A DNA stretch of 64,000 nucleotides from Paraburkholderia sacchari (GTDB lineage Bacteria; Pseudomonadota; Gammaproteobacteria; Burkholderiales; Burkholderiaceae). A program made the position numbers and the translations under genes. Within the stretch, counting starts at the first letter, position 1. The number at the start of each line of letters is the position of its first letter. The notes below the pieces were generated by a model. That model was not told the DNA's origin. It saw only the letters and a list, made by a program, of their open reading frames with translations, and did not search any database. Positions 9,038-17,083 of the stretch are shown piece by piece. Location of the stretch: the NCBI RefSeq assembly GCF_000785435.2, contig NZ_JTDB02000001.1, forward strand, positions 772,499-836,498. The letters run 5' to 3'.

Positions 9038-9062
9038 AAAGTCTGGCGAGGCACCAGACTTT
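9038..9062 (+). promoter_or_regulatory. Perfect 9-bp inverted repeat in the leader of the sigma-54 activator
   Basis: AAAGTCTGG (9038-9046) and CCAGACTTT (9054-9062) are separated by seven bases and end a few bases before the GGAGGAGA ribosome binding site. In RNA it would form a hairpin just upstream of the start site; in DNA it could be an operator for autoregulation. No T-run follows, so it is not a normal terminator. Confidence 0.6.
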
Positions 9063-9075
9063 CGTGGAGGAGAGA

Positions 9076-11058
9076 ATGCGCGATGACGAATACCCGGCCG
9101 CCGCTCGTGCGGCCGTGCTGTCCAATGGCTGGCCCGCTCCGGCAATCCAGAAAGCGCACGAGCGTTCCGAGACGTTTGGTCTCTGTGCATCGGCGCGGCC
9201 GGATTACGAAATTCTTTCGAGTGCGGGACTCGAACTCACGCGCGAGCAGAACCGCGTGCTGTATGCGCACGCGATGCCGGTGATGGAAACGCTGCACGAG
9301 CAGATCGTCAACACGCAAAGCATGATTGTGCTGACCAATGCCGAAGGCTTGATCCTGCATTCGATTGGCGACGATGACTTCCTCGCGCGTGCGGAGAAGG
9401 TCGCGCTGCGGCCCGGCGCAAACTGGGCCGAAGATCGCCAGGGCACCAACGCGATCGGTACGGCGCTGGCCGAGCGTTGCGCGATGGTCGTGCACGGCGA
9501 CCAGCACTACCTGGCGGCGAATCGCTTCCTGACCTGCTCGAGCGTGCCGATTCTCGATCCGTATGGCGACGTCATTGGGGTGCTCGACGTGACCGGCGAC
9601 TACCGGAGCTATCACCAGCACACAATGGCGCTCGCGAAAATGTCGGTGCAGATGATCGAGAATCATCTCTTTACGACCACCTTTCAAGAGACGTTGCAGC
9701 TATCGTTCCATAGCCGTCCTGAGTTTCTGGGCACGCTGATGGAGGGCATCGTGGCATTCACGTGCGATGGCCGTTTTCTGTCGGCCAATCGCAGCGCCCA
9801 GTTCCAGCTTGGCATGTCGCTCGCAGCGCTGCGGGCACATACGCTTTCGTCGCTATTTCAGACCACGAGTGCGCAACTGATCGACCGCACGAGTGTGGGG
9901 CTGGAGCCGCATCTGATGCTCAATTTGAGCAGCGGAGCCGTCGTATGCGCGCGCGTGCAGTTCAAGCGCGCGTCGCTTGCGGAGGGCAGCCGCCCGGTGG
10001 CGGTGCACGACGGCGCACGCTCCGTGGCGCGCCAGGCGCCGCCGTCGGCGCCCGGGCTCTCGCGCCTGAGCTATCTGGACACCGGCGATCCGCAGGTTGC
10101 CGCAGTCATCGCGAAGGTGCGGCGGGTGATGGGCAAGGACATTCCCATCCTGATCAACGGCGAAACCGGCACGGGCAAGGAACTCCTCGCACAGGCCATC
10201 CACAACGATTCGCCGCGGCATGCGGGGCCATTCGTGGCGGTGAACTGCGCCTCGATTCCCGAAACGCTGATCGAATCCGAACTGTTTGGCTACGAGGAGG
10301 GCGCATTCACCGGCGCGCGGCGCAAGGGCGCCGTCGGCAAACTGCTGCAGGCAAACGGCGGCACGCTGTTTCTGGACGAAATCGGCGACATGCCGTATCC
10401 GCTGCAGGTGCGGCTGCTGCGTGTGCTGCAGGAGCGCGTCGTCAACCCACTCGGTTCGACGAAGAGTATCGCGGTGGACATCGCGATCATCTGTGCAACG
10501 CACCGCGACCTGCGCGAGATGATCGCGCAAAGCCGCTTTCGCGAGGATCTCTATTACCGGCTCAATGGCCTCGTGGTGCGGCTGCCACGGCTGCGCGAGC
10601 GCACCGACCTCGCGGTTGTGATCGAGAAGATGCTGCAGCGCGAATCGATCGCTGCCGGGAATGCGCAGCGGCTCAGCGTTGCGCCGGACGTCATGGCGAT
10701 GTTCGAGCGCTGTGCGTGGCCTGGCAATTTCCGGCAACTCGGCAACCTGCTGCGCACGGCCGCGGCCATGGTCGACACGGACGGCGAGATTCGGCGTGAA
10801 CATTTGCCCGACGACTTCTTCGATGACCTGCGCTGCGGCGCCTCGCAAAGTGCAGCACTGGATGCGCCAACGGCACCGGACGCTTTCCTGCCGGAGAGCG
10901 GGCGCCTCCAGGACGTGACCGTATCGGTGATTGGCGCTGCGCTCGCACGGCATGGCGGCAACGTTTCGGCGGCTGCACGCGAGTTAGGCGTATCGCGCAA
11001 TACGATCTATCGCAAGATGCCTGCTGTCGATCCGGGCCGCGCCGCGGACGATATCTGA
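9076..11058 (+). CDS. Sigma-54-dependent activator, AcoR-like (GAF, AAA+, Fis HTH)
   Basis: A 660-residue enhancer-binding protein. The N-terminal half has a GAF-like sensor region (about 60-200) with GLILHSIGDDDF and QGTNAIGTAL, typical of AcoR regulators of acetoin and alcohol catabolism. The AAA+ domain has Walker A GETGTGKE (from residue 362), the sigma-54 contact loop GAFTGA (from 409) and Walker B GTLFLDEIGD. A Fis-type helix-turn-helix ends the protein (NVSAAARELGVSRNTIYRK). ATG 9076 is preceded by GGAGGAGAGA. The sigma-54 promoters upstream of the PQQ dehydrogenase and pqqA, each with paired TGT-N11-ACA sites, are its obvious targets. Its effector is unknown; an alcohol, aldehyde or quinone-related signal is plausible. 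Confidence 0.93.
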   Translation: MRDDEYPAAARAAVLSNGWPAPAIQKAHERSETFGLCASARPDYEILSSAGLELTREQNRVLYAHAMPVMETLHEQIVNTQSMIVLTNAEGLILHSIGDDDFLARAEKVALRPGANWAEDRQGTNAIGTALAERCAMVVHGDQHYLAANRFLTCSSVPILDPYGDVIGVLDVTGDYRSYHQHTMALAKMSVQMIENHLFTTTFQETLQLSFHSRPEFLGTLMEGIVAFTCDGRFLSANRSAQFQLGMSLAALRAHTLSSLFQTTSAQLIDRTSVGLEPHLMLNLSSGAVVCARVQFKRASLAEGSRPVAVHDGARSVARQAPPSAPGLSRLSYLDTGDPQVAAVIAKVRRVMGKDIPILINGETGTGKELLAQAIHNDSPRHAGPFVAVNCASIPETLIESELFGYEEGAFTGARRKGAVGKLLQANGGTLFLDEIGDMPYPLQVRLLRVLQERVVNPLGSTKSIAVDIAIICATHRDLREMIAQSRFREDLYYRLNGLVVRLPRLRERTDLAVVIEKMLQRESIAAGNAQRLSVAPDVMAMFERCAWPGNFRQLGNLLRTAAAMVDTDGEIRREHLPDDFFDDLRCGASQSAALDAPTAPDAFLPESGRLQDVTVSVIGAALARHGGNVSAAARELGVSRNTIYRKMPAVDPGRAADDI

Positions 11059-11154
11059 TCCGGCTAACCGGCTAACCTCATCGACGCGGCACTCGCGCAG
11101 CCGGGCTCCCCATCGCGCTCGCCACGCAGATTTCGCGAGCGACCTGTCACACCG

Positions 11155-11192
11155 TGTTGCATCGTGCAACACCACTGTTCCAAAAATCAACA
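11155..11192. promoter_or_regulatory. Paired TGT-N11-ACA activator sites upstream of pqqA
   Basis: TGTTGCATCGTGCAACA (11155-11171) is a near-perfect palindrome, extended to GTGTTGCA-TCG-TGCAACAC at 11154-11172. TGTTCCAAAAATCAACA (11176-11192) follows, with centres 21 bases apart, two helical turns. They lie about 140-160 bases upstream of the -24 element at 11321, normal for a sigma-54 enhancer. They match the pair at 7540-7588. Confidence 0.68.
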
Positions 11193-11203
11193 GTGCGCAT
11201 GTT

Positions 11204-11232
11204 CCGAACGCGTGAAGCCATGACGCGTTCGG
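11204..11232. promoter_or_regulatory. Perfect 10-bp inverted repeat CCGAACGCGT between enhancer sites and promoter
   Basis: CCGAACGCGT (11204-11213) and ACGCGTTCGG (11223-11232) flank nine bases. It lies just downstream of the paired activator sites and upstream of the sigma-54 promoter of pqqA. It has no T-run. It could be a second operator, a terminator-like hairpin for the activator gene, or a bend site; I cannot decide. Confidence 0.5.
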
Positions 11233-11320
11233 GTTGCTTGCGTCTGCAAACCGGAAATGTTTTTTTCGGTGCTCGCGCGAAGCCCCGCTAATGCAGCTTG
11301 CACGCTTCATCTATCGCCAT

Positions 11321-11337
11321 CGGCACGCACCTTGCTT
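11321..11337 (+). promoter_or_regulatory. Sigma-54 (-24/-12) promoter of pqqABCDE
   Basis: The sequence CGGCACGCACCTTGCTT has GG at 11322 and GC at 11334 with ten bases between them, matching TGGCACG-N4-TTGC apart from the first base. The predicted start lies near 11347, leaving a leader of about 65 bases before pqqA. The 11059-11411 spacer therefore holds a complete sigma-54 control region. Confidence 0.82.
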
Positions 11338-11411
11338 CGAAGGAACCGGCCGCGCATCAAGTGCGGTTCTTCCATCCAATCGCAAATCAATTGCACACAA
11401 GGAGACATGTC

Positions 11412-11486
11412 ATGCAATGGACCACCCCGTCATACACGGACCTGCGTTTCGGCTTTGAAATCACGATGTATATCGCCAATCGCTAA
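11412..11486 (+). CDS. pqqA: PQQ precursor peptide PqqA
   Basis: A 24-residue peptide [20 protein letters not shown] followed by IANR, whose Glu16 and Tyr20 in FEITMY are the pair cross-linked by PqqE and then built into pyrroloquinoline quinone. The length, the N-terminal W and the [10 protein letters not shown] tail match known PqqA peptides. AGGAGA precedes the ATG. It heads the pqqABCDE operon and is followed directly by a stable hairpin. Confidence 0.97.
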   Translation: MQWTTPSYTDLRFGFEITMYIANR

Positions 11487-11502
11487 GCGGGCTGGGGCCC
11501 GC
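11487..11502 (+). promoter_or_regulatory. pqqA-pqqB intercistronic hairpin
   Basis: GCGGGC-TGGG-GCCCGC begins at the base right after the pqqA stop codon. It is a six-pair, all-GC stem with a four-base loop and no T-run. Such structures can protect the short upstream message or attenuate read-through, which would give more PqqA peptide than enzymes. That function is inferred. Confidence 0.55.
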
Positions 11503-11552
11503 CGCTCGCAGCGCCCGAACGGCGTGGCGGGCGGCACCCGGAAGCAACGACC

Positions 11553-12476
11553 ATGAAGATCAAGATACTGGGTTCGGGCGCGGGCGGCGGCCTCCCGCAA
11601 TGGAACTGCAACTGCGCGAACTGCCGCAGCGCGCGCAACCGTTCCGGCGATGTGCTGCCACGCACGCAATCGTCGATTGCGGTCAGCGACAACGGCGTCG
11701 ACTGGATCCTCGTCAACGCGTCTCCGGACCTGCTCTCGCAGTTGCGCGCGCATCCCGACCTGCAGCCTGCGCGGACCCTGCGCGACAGCGGCATCGCGGC
11801 GGTCGTGCTGAGCGACGCGCAGATCGATCACGTGACCGGGTTGCTGATGCTGCGCGAGCGCACCACGCCACTGCCACTCTATGCGTGCGCCCCCGTGCTG
11901 GAAGATCTCTCGACCGGGCTGCCGCTCGTGCCGCTGCTCGGTCACTACTGCGGCGTGCAAACGCATGCGATTGTGCCAGGAAAGCACTTTACGATTTCCG
12001 CGTGCGAGGGTTTGCGATTTACACCTATTGCTGTCGACGGCAAGGCGCCGCCTTATTCGCCATTTCGCCAAAGCAGCATCGACGGCACGAATATCGCCCT
12101 CCTGATTGAAGATCGAATCAAAGGCACGCGGGCTTTCTACGCACCGGGCCTCGCGCAGATGCAGGACGAGATTCATGCCACGATGTGCGGCGCCGATCTC
12201 GTGCTCGTGGACGGTACGTTCTGGACTGCTACGGAGATGATAGATCTGGGTATTTCGACGAAACACGCGGACGATATGGGGCATCTCGCGCAATGCGGTG
12301 AAGTCGGACGCCGCGGCATGATCGACTGGCTCGAAGCATTGCCGCGCGGTACGCGCAAGGTTCTCACGCACATCAACAACACCAATCCGATTCTCGACCC
12401 GCATTCCGATGAGCACGCGCAACTGCGCGCTCGCGGCATCGACGTCGCGCACGACGGCATGGTTCTGCAGGTATGA
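11553..12476 (+). CDS. pqqB: PQQ biosynthesis protein PqqB
   Basis: A 307-residue metallo-beta-lactamase-fold protein, the usual PqqB length. It begins [19 protein letters not shown] and contains the NCNCANC cysteine cluster and [12 protein letters not shown]. PqqB is thought to hydroxylate the tyrosine-derived part of the PQQ precursor in the cytoplasm. It is the second operon gene, 66 bases after pqqA, and overlaps pqqC by four bases (ATGA), so the two are translationally coupled. Confidence 0.96.
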   Translation: MKIKILGSGAGGGLPQWNCNCANCRSARNRSGDVLPRTQSSIAVSDNGVDWILVNASPDLLSQLRAHPDLQPARTLRDSGIAAVVLSDAQIDHVTGLLMLRERTTPLPLYACAPVLEDLSTGLPLVPLLGHYCGVQTHAIVPGKHFTISACEGLRFTPIAVDGKAPPYSPFRQSSIDGTNIALLIEDRIKGTRAFYAPGLAQMQDEIHATMCGADLVLVDGTFWTATEMIDLGISTKHADDMGHLAQCGEVGRRGMIDWLEALPRGTRKVLTHINNTNPILDPHSDEHAQLRARGIDVAHDGMVLQV

Positions 12477-13198
12477 AGATGAACGCACAGCTCACCACGC
12501 AGGCGTTGCACGACGCGCCATGGACGCCAGCTCAATTCGAGGCGCGGCTGCGCGCGCTGGAGTCGCGCTATCACATCCATCACCCGTTCAATCAGCGGCT
12601 CAATAGCGGCAAGTGCTCGCGCGAGCAGATCCGCGGCTGGGTGGCGAACCGGTTTTACTATCAGATCAACATTCCGCTCAAGGATGCAGCGATCTTGTCG
12701 AACTGCCCGGACCGCACCACGCGCCGGCGCTGGATTCAGCGGCTCGTGGACCACGACGGCCAGGCCGAAGGCGAGGGCGGGATCGATGCGTGGGTGCGCC
12801 TGGGCGAAGCGGTGGGCATCGACTCCGCGACGATGTGGGGCCAGTCGCTCGTGCTGCCTGGCGTACGCTTCGCTGTGGACGCCTACGTGAATTTCGCGCG
12901 CCGCGCGCCGTGGCAGGAAGCGGTGTGCTCATCGCTCACGGAGATGTTCGCGCCGCAGATCCATCTCGATCGACTCGCCGGCTGGCCGTCGCATTATCCG
13001 TGGATCGAGCCGGACGGGCTGCACTATTTCCGCAGCCGCGTGCCGCTTGCCCAACGCGACGTCGATCACGGCCTCGAAGTGACGCTGACCCACTTCCGTA
13101 CGCCCGAAGCGCAGCAGCGTGCGCTCGACATCCTGCAGTTCAAGCTCGATATTCTTTGGTCGATCCTCGATGCGGTCGAAAAGGCCTGGCCCCTATGA
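12473..13198 (+). CDS. pqqC: PQQ synthase PqqC
   Basis: A 241-residue cofactorless oxidase that performs the final ring closure and eight-electron oxidation giving PQQ. Diagnostic segments include [29 protein letters not shown] and DHDGQ. The length is normal. It overlaps both pqqB and pqqD by four bases (ATGA at each junction), so translation of the three genes is coupled. Confidence 0.97.
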   Translation: MKMNAQLTTQALHDAPWTPAQFEARLRALESRYHIHHPFNQRLNSGKCSREQIRGWVANRFYYQINIPLKDAAILSNCPDRTTRRRWIQRLVDHDGQAEGEGGIDAWVRLGEAVGIDSATMWGQSLVLPGVRFAVDAYVNFARRAPWQEAVCSSLTEMFAPQIHLDRLAGWPSHYPWIEPDGLHYFRSRVPLAQRDVDHGLEVTLTHFRTPEAQQRALDILQFKLDILWSILDAVEKAWPL

Positions 13199-13476
13199 AC
13201 ACAAGTGACGCGGACAGCGGCGTGCCGCTGCGCCCCCGCCTGCGAGGCATCTTCCGGCTGCAGTGGGAGGTGGCGCAAGACGCCTACGTGCTGCTCTATC
13301 CGGAGGGCATGGTGAAGCTCAATACGAGCGCCGGCGAAATACTCGCGCGCTGCGACGGCGCGCACGAGCTCGACGACATCATCAGCGAGCTCGAGCGGCT
13401 GTTCGGCACTGCCGAGCTTGCGCCCGACGTCTACCGTTTTCTCGATCACGCGCGACAGCGCGGCTGGCTGGATTGA
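13195..13476 (+). CDS. pqqD: PQQ peptide chaperone PqqD
   Basis: A 93-residue RiPP recognition element that binds the PqqA peptide and presents it to the radical SAM enzyme PqqE. The family pattern is clear: [20 protein letters not shown], then [15 protein letters not shown] and a C-terminal winged-helix segment. The ATG at 13195 overlaps the pqqC stop codon. pqqE follows after one base. Confidence 0.95.
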   Translation: MNTSDADSGVPLRPRLRGIFRLQWEVAQDAYVLLYPEGMVKLNTSAGEILARCDGAHELDDIISELERLFGTAELAPDVYRFLDHARQRGWLD

Positions 13477-13477
13477 C

Positions 13478-14596
13478 ATGCTACGCGAACCTACCCGTCC
13501 TGGCGCGCCATTGTGGTTGCTTGCCGAATTGACGTACCGGTGTCCGCTGCACTGTGCCTTCTGCTACAACCCGGTCGACTATGCACGACACGGAGCGGAA
13601 CTCGACACCGACACCTGGATAGAAGTCATCAGCGCCGCGCGCAAACTCGGCGCGGCGCAGATCGGCTTCTCCGGCGGCGAGCCGCTGCAGCGCGACGATC
13701 TGGAGATGCTCGTCGAGCATGCGCGCGCAATCGGCTTCTACACCAACCTGATCACATCGGGCATCGGCTTGAACGCGGCGCGCATCGAGCGGCTGAAACT
13801 GGCTGGACTCGATCATATTCAGTTGTCCTTGCAGGACTCCACGCGCGAACTGAACGACTTCGTGACTAGCACGCGCACGTTCGCCCTCAAGCAGGAGGCC
13901 GCCCGGCTCATCAAGGCGCATGGCTATCCGATGGTGCTCAACTGCGTCCTGCATCGTTACAACCTGCCGCATGTGGCGCAGATCATCGAGATGGCGCTCG
14001 ATCTGGGCGCTGATTACCTCGAACTCGCCAACACGCAGTACTACGGCTGGGCCATGCTCAACCGCGACCAGTTGATGCCGACGGCGGAACAGCTTGTCGA
14101 GGCTGAAGAGACGGTCAATCGCTATCGCGAGCGCATTGGCGGGCGCTGCAAGATCCTGTTCGTGGTGCCCGACTACTTCGAGCGGCGTCCCAAAGCCTGC
14201 ATGAATGGCTGGGGCTCGGTGTTTCTTGGCGTGGCTCCAGACGGCGCCGCGTTGCCTTGCCACGCGGCGCGCTCACTGCCGGGACTCGTGTTGCCGAACG
14301 TGCGTGACATGCCCATCAGCCAGATCTGGTACGAGAGCGACGCATTCAACGCCTTTCGCGGCCACGCCTGGATGCGCGAGCCATGCCGCGATTGCGACGA
14401 GCGCCACACCGATCATGGCGGTTGCCGCTGCCAGGCCTGGATGCTGACCGGTGACCCGGCAGCGGCCGATCCAGTATGCGAAAAGTCACCGCATCACGAA
14501 CAGGTCGTGCAGACGGTGCAGTTCGCCCGGCAACCGGGGAAGGTGGAGGAGCGGCCGCTCATCTTTCGCAGCAGAGAGAATTCGCTGGCGCGTTGA
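13478..14596 (+). CDS. pqqE: Radical SAM PqqA glutamate-tyrosine cross-linking enzyme PqqE
   Basis: A 372-residue radical SAM enzyme that forms the carbon-carbon bond between Glu and Tyr of PqqA. The [4Fe-4S]-SAM motif is CPLHCAFC, followed by FSGGEPL for SAM binding. A C-terminal SPASM-type set of cysteines lies in PCHAARS, PCRDCDERH and CRCQAW. The start at 13478 is one base after the pqqD stop and gives MLREPTRPG; longer in-frame starts would lie inside pqqD. It is the last gene of the operon. No PqqF-type protease is encoded in the window, so precursor trimming must use a protease encoded elsewhere. Confidence 0.96.
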   Translation: MLREPTRPGAPLWLLAELTYRCPLHCAFCYNPVDYARHGAELDTDTWIEVISAARKLGAAQIGFSGGEPLQRDDLEMLVEHARAIGFYTNLITSGIGLNAARIERLKLAGLDHIQLSLQDSTRELNDFVTSTRTFALKQEAARLIKAHGYPMVLNCVLHRYNLPHVAQIIEMALDLGADYLELANTQYYGWAMLNRDQLMPTAEQLVEAEETVNRYRERIGGRCKILFVVPDYFERRPKACMNGWGSVFLGVAPDGAALPCHAARSLPGLVLPNVRDMPISQIWYESDAFNAFRGHAWMREPCRDCDERHTDHGGCRCQAWMLTGDPAAADPVCEKSPHHEQVVQTVQFARQPGKVEERPLIFRSRENSLAR

Positions 14597-14753
14597 ACGC
14601 GAACGGGTATGAGCCGTTTCGCAGCCGGCAGCGAGCGTGCATGCAGCCCTCCCGGCGCCAAACCGCACGCACGGATGCGCAGCGGATCAGTCTGCGACGG
14701 CCATCCCGAAGTCGGCTGGACCGTCGATGCCGGACTCGAGCATGCCGCGTTGC

Positions 14754-16445
14754 TCAGTCCGCCCGCACCTTGACATAGCGGCCCGGTGCCGGCTCGAACG
14801 GCTCGTGCTTGCGATTCCCAAGTCGCGCGCGAGCCTTGACCCGGCCGCCCGAGTGACTCGCCAGCCAGCTGGCCCAATGATTCCACCAGCTCCCCGGCAT
14901 TTCCTCCGCAGAGGCCAGCCAGCCTTGCGCATCGCTGTCGAGATCGCCTTCGGCCCAATAACTGCGCTTGTTCTTCGCCGCCGGATTGATGACGCCGGCA
15001 ATGTGACCGCTAGCCCCGAGGACGAAGTTCACGTCGCCGCCAAGCAGCTGCGTGCTGCGCCATGCCGATTGCCACGGCACGATGTGATCGTCCTGCGTGG
15101 CCAGCACGTAGGCGGGCGCGTCGATGCGGCCGAGATCCACCGGCACGCCGCACATGCTCAGCTTGCCGGGCACGCGCAGATTGTTCTCGAGATACATATT
15201 GCGCAGGTACCACGTGTACATCGGTCCCGGCAGATTGGTGCTGTCGGCATTCCAGTAAAGAAGATCGAACGCCGACGGCGTCTTGCCTTTCAGATAATTG
15301 TTGACGACATAAGGCCAGACAAGGTCGTTGGCGCGCAGCATCTGAAACGTAAAGCCAAGCTCGCGGCCCGAGTAGATGCCGCCGTGCCCGATCGTCAGTT
15401 CCCGCTGCGAAACGGTTGGCTCGTTGATGAAAACACCGAGATCGCCGGGATCGGTAAAGTCGAGCATCGTCGTGAGCAGCGTCAGGCTCGCGACCGTGTC
15501 TTCGTTGCGCGCACGCGTCACCGCCAGCGCCGACGAAAGGAGCGTGCCGCCCACACACCAGCCCACGGTGTTGACCTTGTCCGCGCCCGTAATCGCCAGC
15601 GTCACGTCGATCGCCTGCATGACGCCGGATTCCAGATAGTCGTCCCAGGTCGTGCGTGCCAGATCGGCGTCGGGATTACGCCACGAAATCATGAATACAG
15701 TCTGCCCCTGCTCGACGGCAAAGCGCACAAACGAGTTCTCGGGCTGCAGATCGAGAATGTAGAACTTGTTGATGCAGGGCGGCACGATCAGCAATGGCCG
15801 CTTCGCGACCTGCGCGGTTAGCGGTGCGTACTGGATCAACTGAAAGAGATCGTTCTCGAATACGACTGAACCTTCCGATACGGCCACGTTGCGGCCCACT
15901 TCGAAAGCGGTTTCATCGGTGATGGAAATGGTCTTGCGAGCGAAGTCCTCCTGCAGGTTGGCGATGCCATCCAAAAGACTTTCCCCGTTGGACTCCAGCG
16001 CCGTCCGCAGGGCTTCCGGGTTCGTGATTCCGTAGTTTGCCGGGCTGGCCGCATCGATGAACTGGCGCGTGAAGAAGCGCAGCTTTTGCTTTTCCTTGTC
16101 ATCGAGGGATACCGCCTCGACACACTGCTCGAGAAGGCGCGCGTTGATCAGGTAGTTCTGCTTGAGAAAGCTGTACCAGGCATTGTTCGACCATTCGTCT
16201 GCCTGAAACCGGCGATCGTGCCGCTCAGGGCTGATCGCAGGCGGCGCTTCCATGCCGACGGAACGGGTTAACGTGGCGGCCCAGAGCGTCAGCTTTTGTT
16301 GCAGGTATTGCGTGCTCGCGTCGAGTTGCGGGCTCGGAAGCGTGTCTGCAACCAATGCGACGCCGGAGAACATCTTCATGAAGTCCAGCATTGCGTTGGA
16401 CCACGCCTGAACGGCGACTTCCGACACATTGGATTGAGTAGTCAT
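14754..16445 (-). CDS. phaC: Class I poly(3-hydroxyalkanoate) synthase
   Basis: A 563-residue polymerase that joins (R)-3-hydroxyacyl-CoA units into storage polyester at granule surfaces. The lipase-like box is GWCVGG with its nucleophilic Cys. The catalytic Asp lies in ATQDDHIVPW and the His in GASGHIAGVINP; YWNADSTNLPGPMY is a strong family signature. It ends with a basic tail. It lies 18 bases downstream of the phaJ-like gene on the same strand, so hydratase and synthase form a unit feeding fatty-acid intermediates to polymer. Many relatives have phaA and phaB beside phaC; neither is here, so this may be a secondary synthase. Confidence 0.95.
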   Translation of the reverse strand: MTTQSNVSEVAVQAWSNAMLDFMKMFSGVALVADTLPSPQLDASTQYLQQKLTLWAATLTRSVGMEAPPAISPERHDRRFQADEWSNNAWYSFLKQNYLINARLLEQCVEAVSLDDKEKQKLRFFTRQFIDAASPANYGITNPEALRTALESNGESLLDGIANLQEDFARKTISITDETAFEVGRNVAVSEGSVVFENDLFQLIQYAPLTAQVAKRPLLIVPPCINKFYILDLQPENSFVRFAVEQGQTVFMISWRNPDADLARTTWDDYLESGVMQAIDVTLAITGADKVNTVGWCVGGTLLSSALAVTRARNEDTVASLTLLTTMLDFTDPGDLGVFINEPTVSQRELTIGHGGIYSGRELGFTFQMLRANDLVWPYVVNNYLKGKTPSAFDLLYWNADSTNLPGPMYTWYLRNMYLENNLRVPGKLSMCGVPVDLGRIDAPAYVLATQDDHIVPWQSAWRSTQLLGGDVNFVLGASGHIAGVINPAAKNKRSYWAEGDLDSDAQGWLASAEEMPGSWWNHWASWLASHSGGRVKARARLGNRKHEPFEPAPGRYVKVRAD

Positions 16446-16463
16446 TTGCGCTCTCGTTGGTAT

Positions 16464-16928
16464 TTATCGCGCCACCACGCTCAACTCGGCGCTACTGCGC
16501 TTCCCGAGTGATGTCGGCATGACCACGGCTTCGCCATCGATGACCACTTTTCCTGCCACCGTACACACGGTATCCAGAACGACGCGGCATTTTCCCGGAA
16601 TCAGTTCGCGGACTGTCACCGTTGCCCGAACCGTATCACCGGGCTTGACGGGCGCCTTGAAGCGCAGGTTCTGCCCGAGATAGACCGTGCCCGGTCCCGG
16701 CAGCCGGCCCGCGATCGCCGCGGAGATCACGCTTGCAGTCAACATGCCGTGTGCGATGCGGCCGCCGAACTGCGTGCCCCGCGCAAATTCTTCGTCGAGA
16801 TGGACGGCGTTGTTATCCCCCGACGCGCCGGCAAACAGCACGATGTCTGCTTCGGTGATCGTTTTGGCGAAGCTCGCCTCCATACCGGGTTTCAAGTCTT
16901 CGAAGTCGTAACCGGAAAGCTCGTTCAT
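16464..16928 (-). CDS. phaJ: MaoC-like (R)-specific enoyl-CoA hydratase
   Basis: A 154-residue hot-dog-fold hydratase. The hydratase 2 motif GDNNAVHLDEEFA carries the likely catalytic pair D38 and H43, and GGRIAHGML follows. It converts trans-2-enoyl-CoA from beta-oxidation to (R)-3-hydroxyacyl-CoA, the substrate of PHA synthase. Its place directly before phaC supports the PhaJ assignment over other MaoC functions. A short palindrome lies 110 bases upstream of its start. Confidence 0.88.
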   Translation of the reverse strand: MNELSGYDFEDLKPGMEASFAKTITEADIVLFAGASGDNNAVHLDEEFARGTQFGGRIAHGMLTASVISAAIAGRLPGPGTVYLGQNLRFKAPVKPGDTVRATVTVRELIPGKCRVVLDTVCTVAGKVVIDGEAVVMPTSLGKRSSAELSVVAR

Positions 16929-17035
16929 AAGGTCTCTCTAAAGGATGGATATTCATGCGTTGCTACGCACAATACGCCAATCCCGCGTCATATTTTTATG
17001 ATTTGACGCCAGAGTTTTATTATTCCGTGACACTC

Positions 17036-17047
17036 GGTGTTAACACC
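17036..17047. promoter_or_regulatory. 12-bp palindrome GGTGTTAACACC upstream of phaJ
   Basis: The perfect palindrome lies in the AT-rich spacer between the AraC-type gene and phaJ. It is a candidate operator for phaJ-phaC. The AraC-type regulator next to it is one possible ligand, although AraC proteins more often use direct repeats. Confidence 0.4.
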
Positions 17048-17083
17048 AGTATGGGATCTGAAAGCACTGGAAACCCGCTTCCA

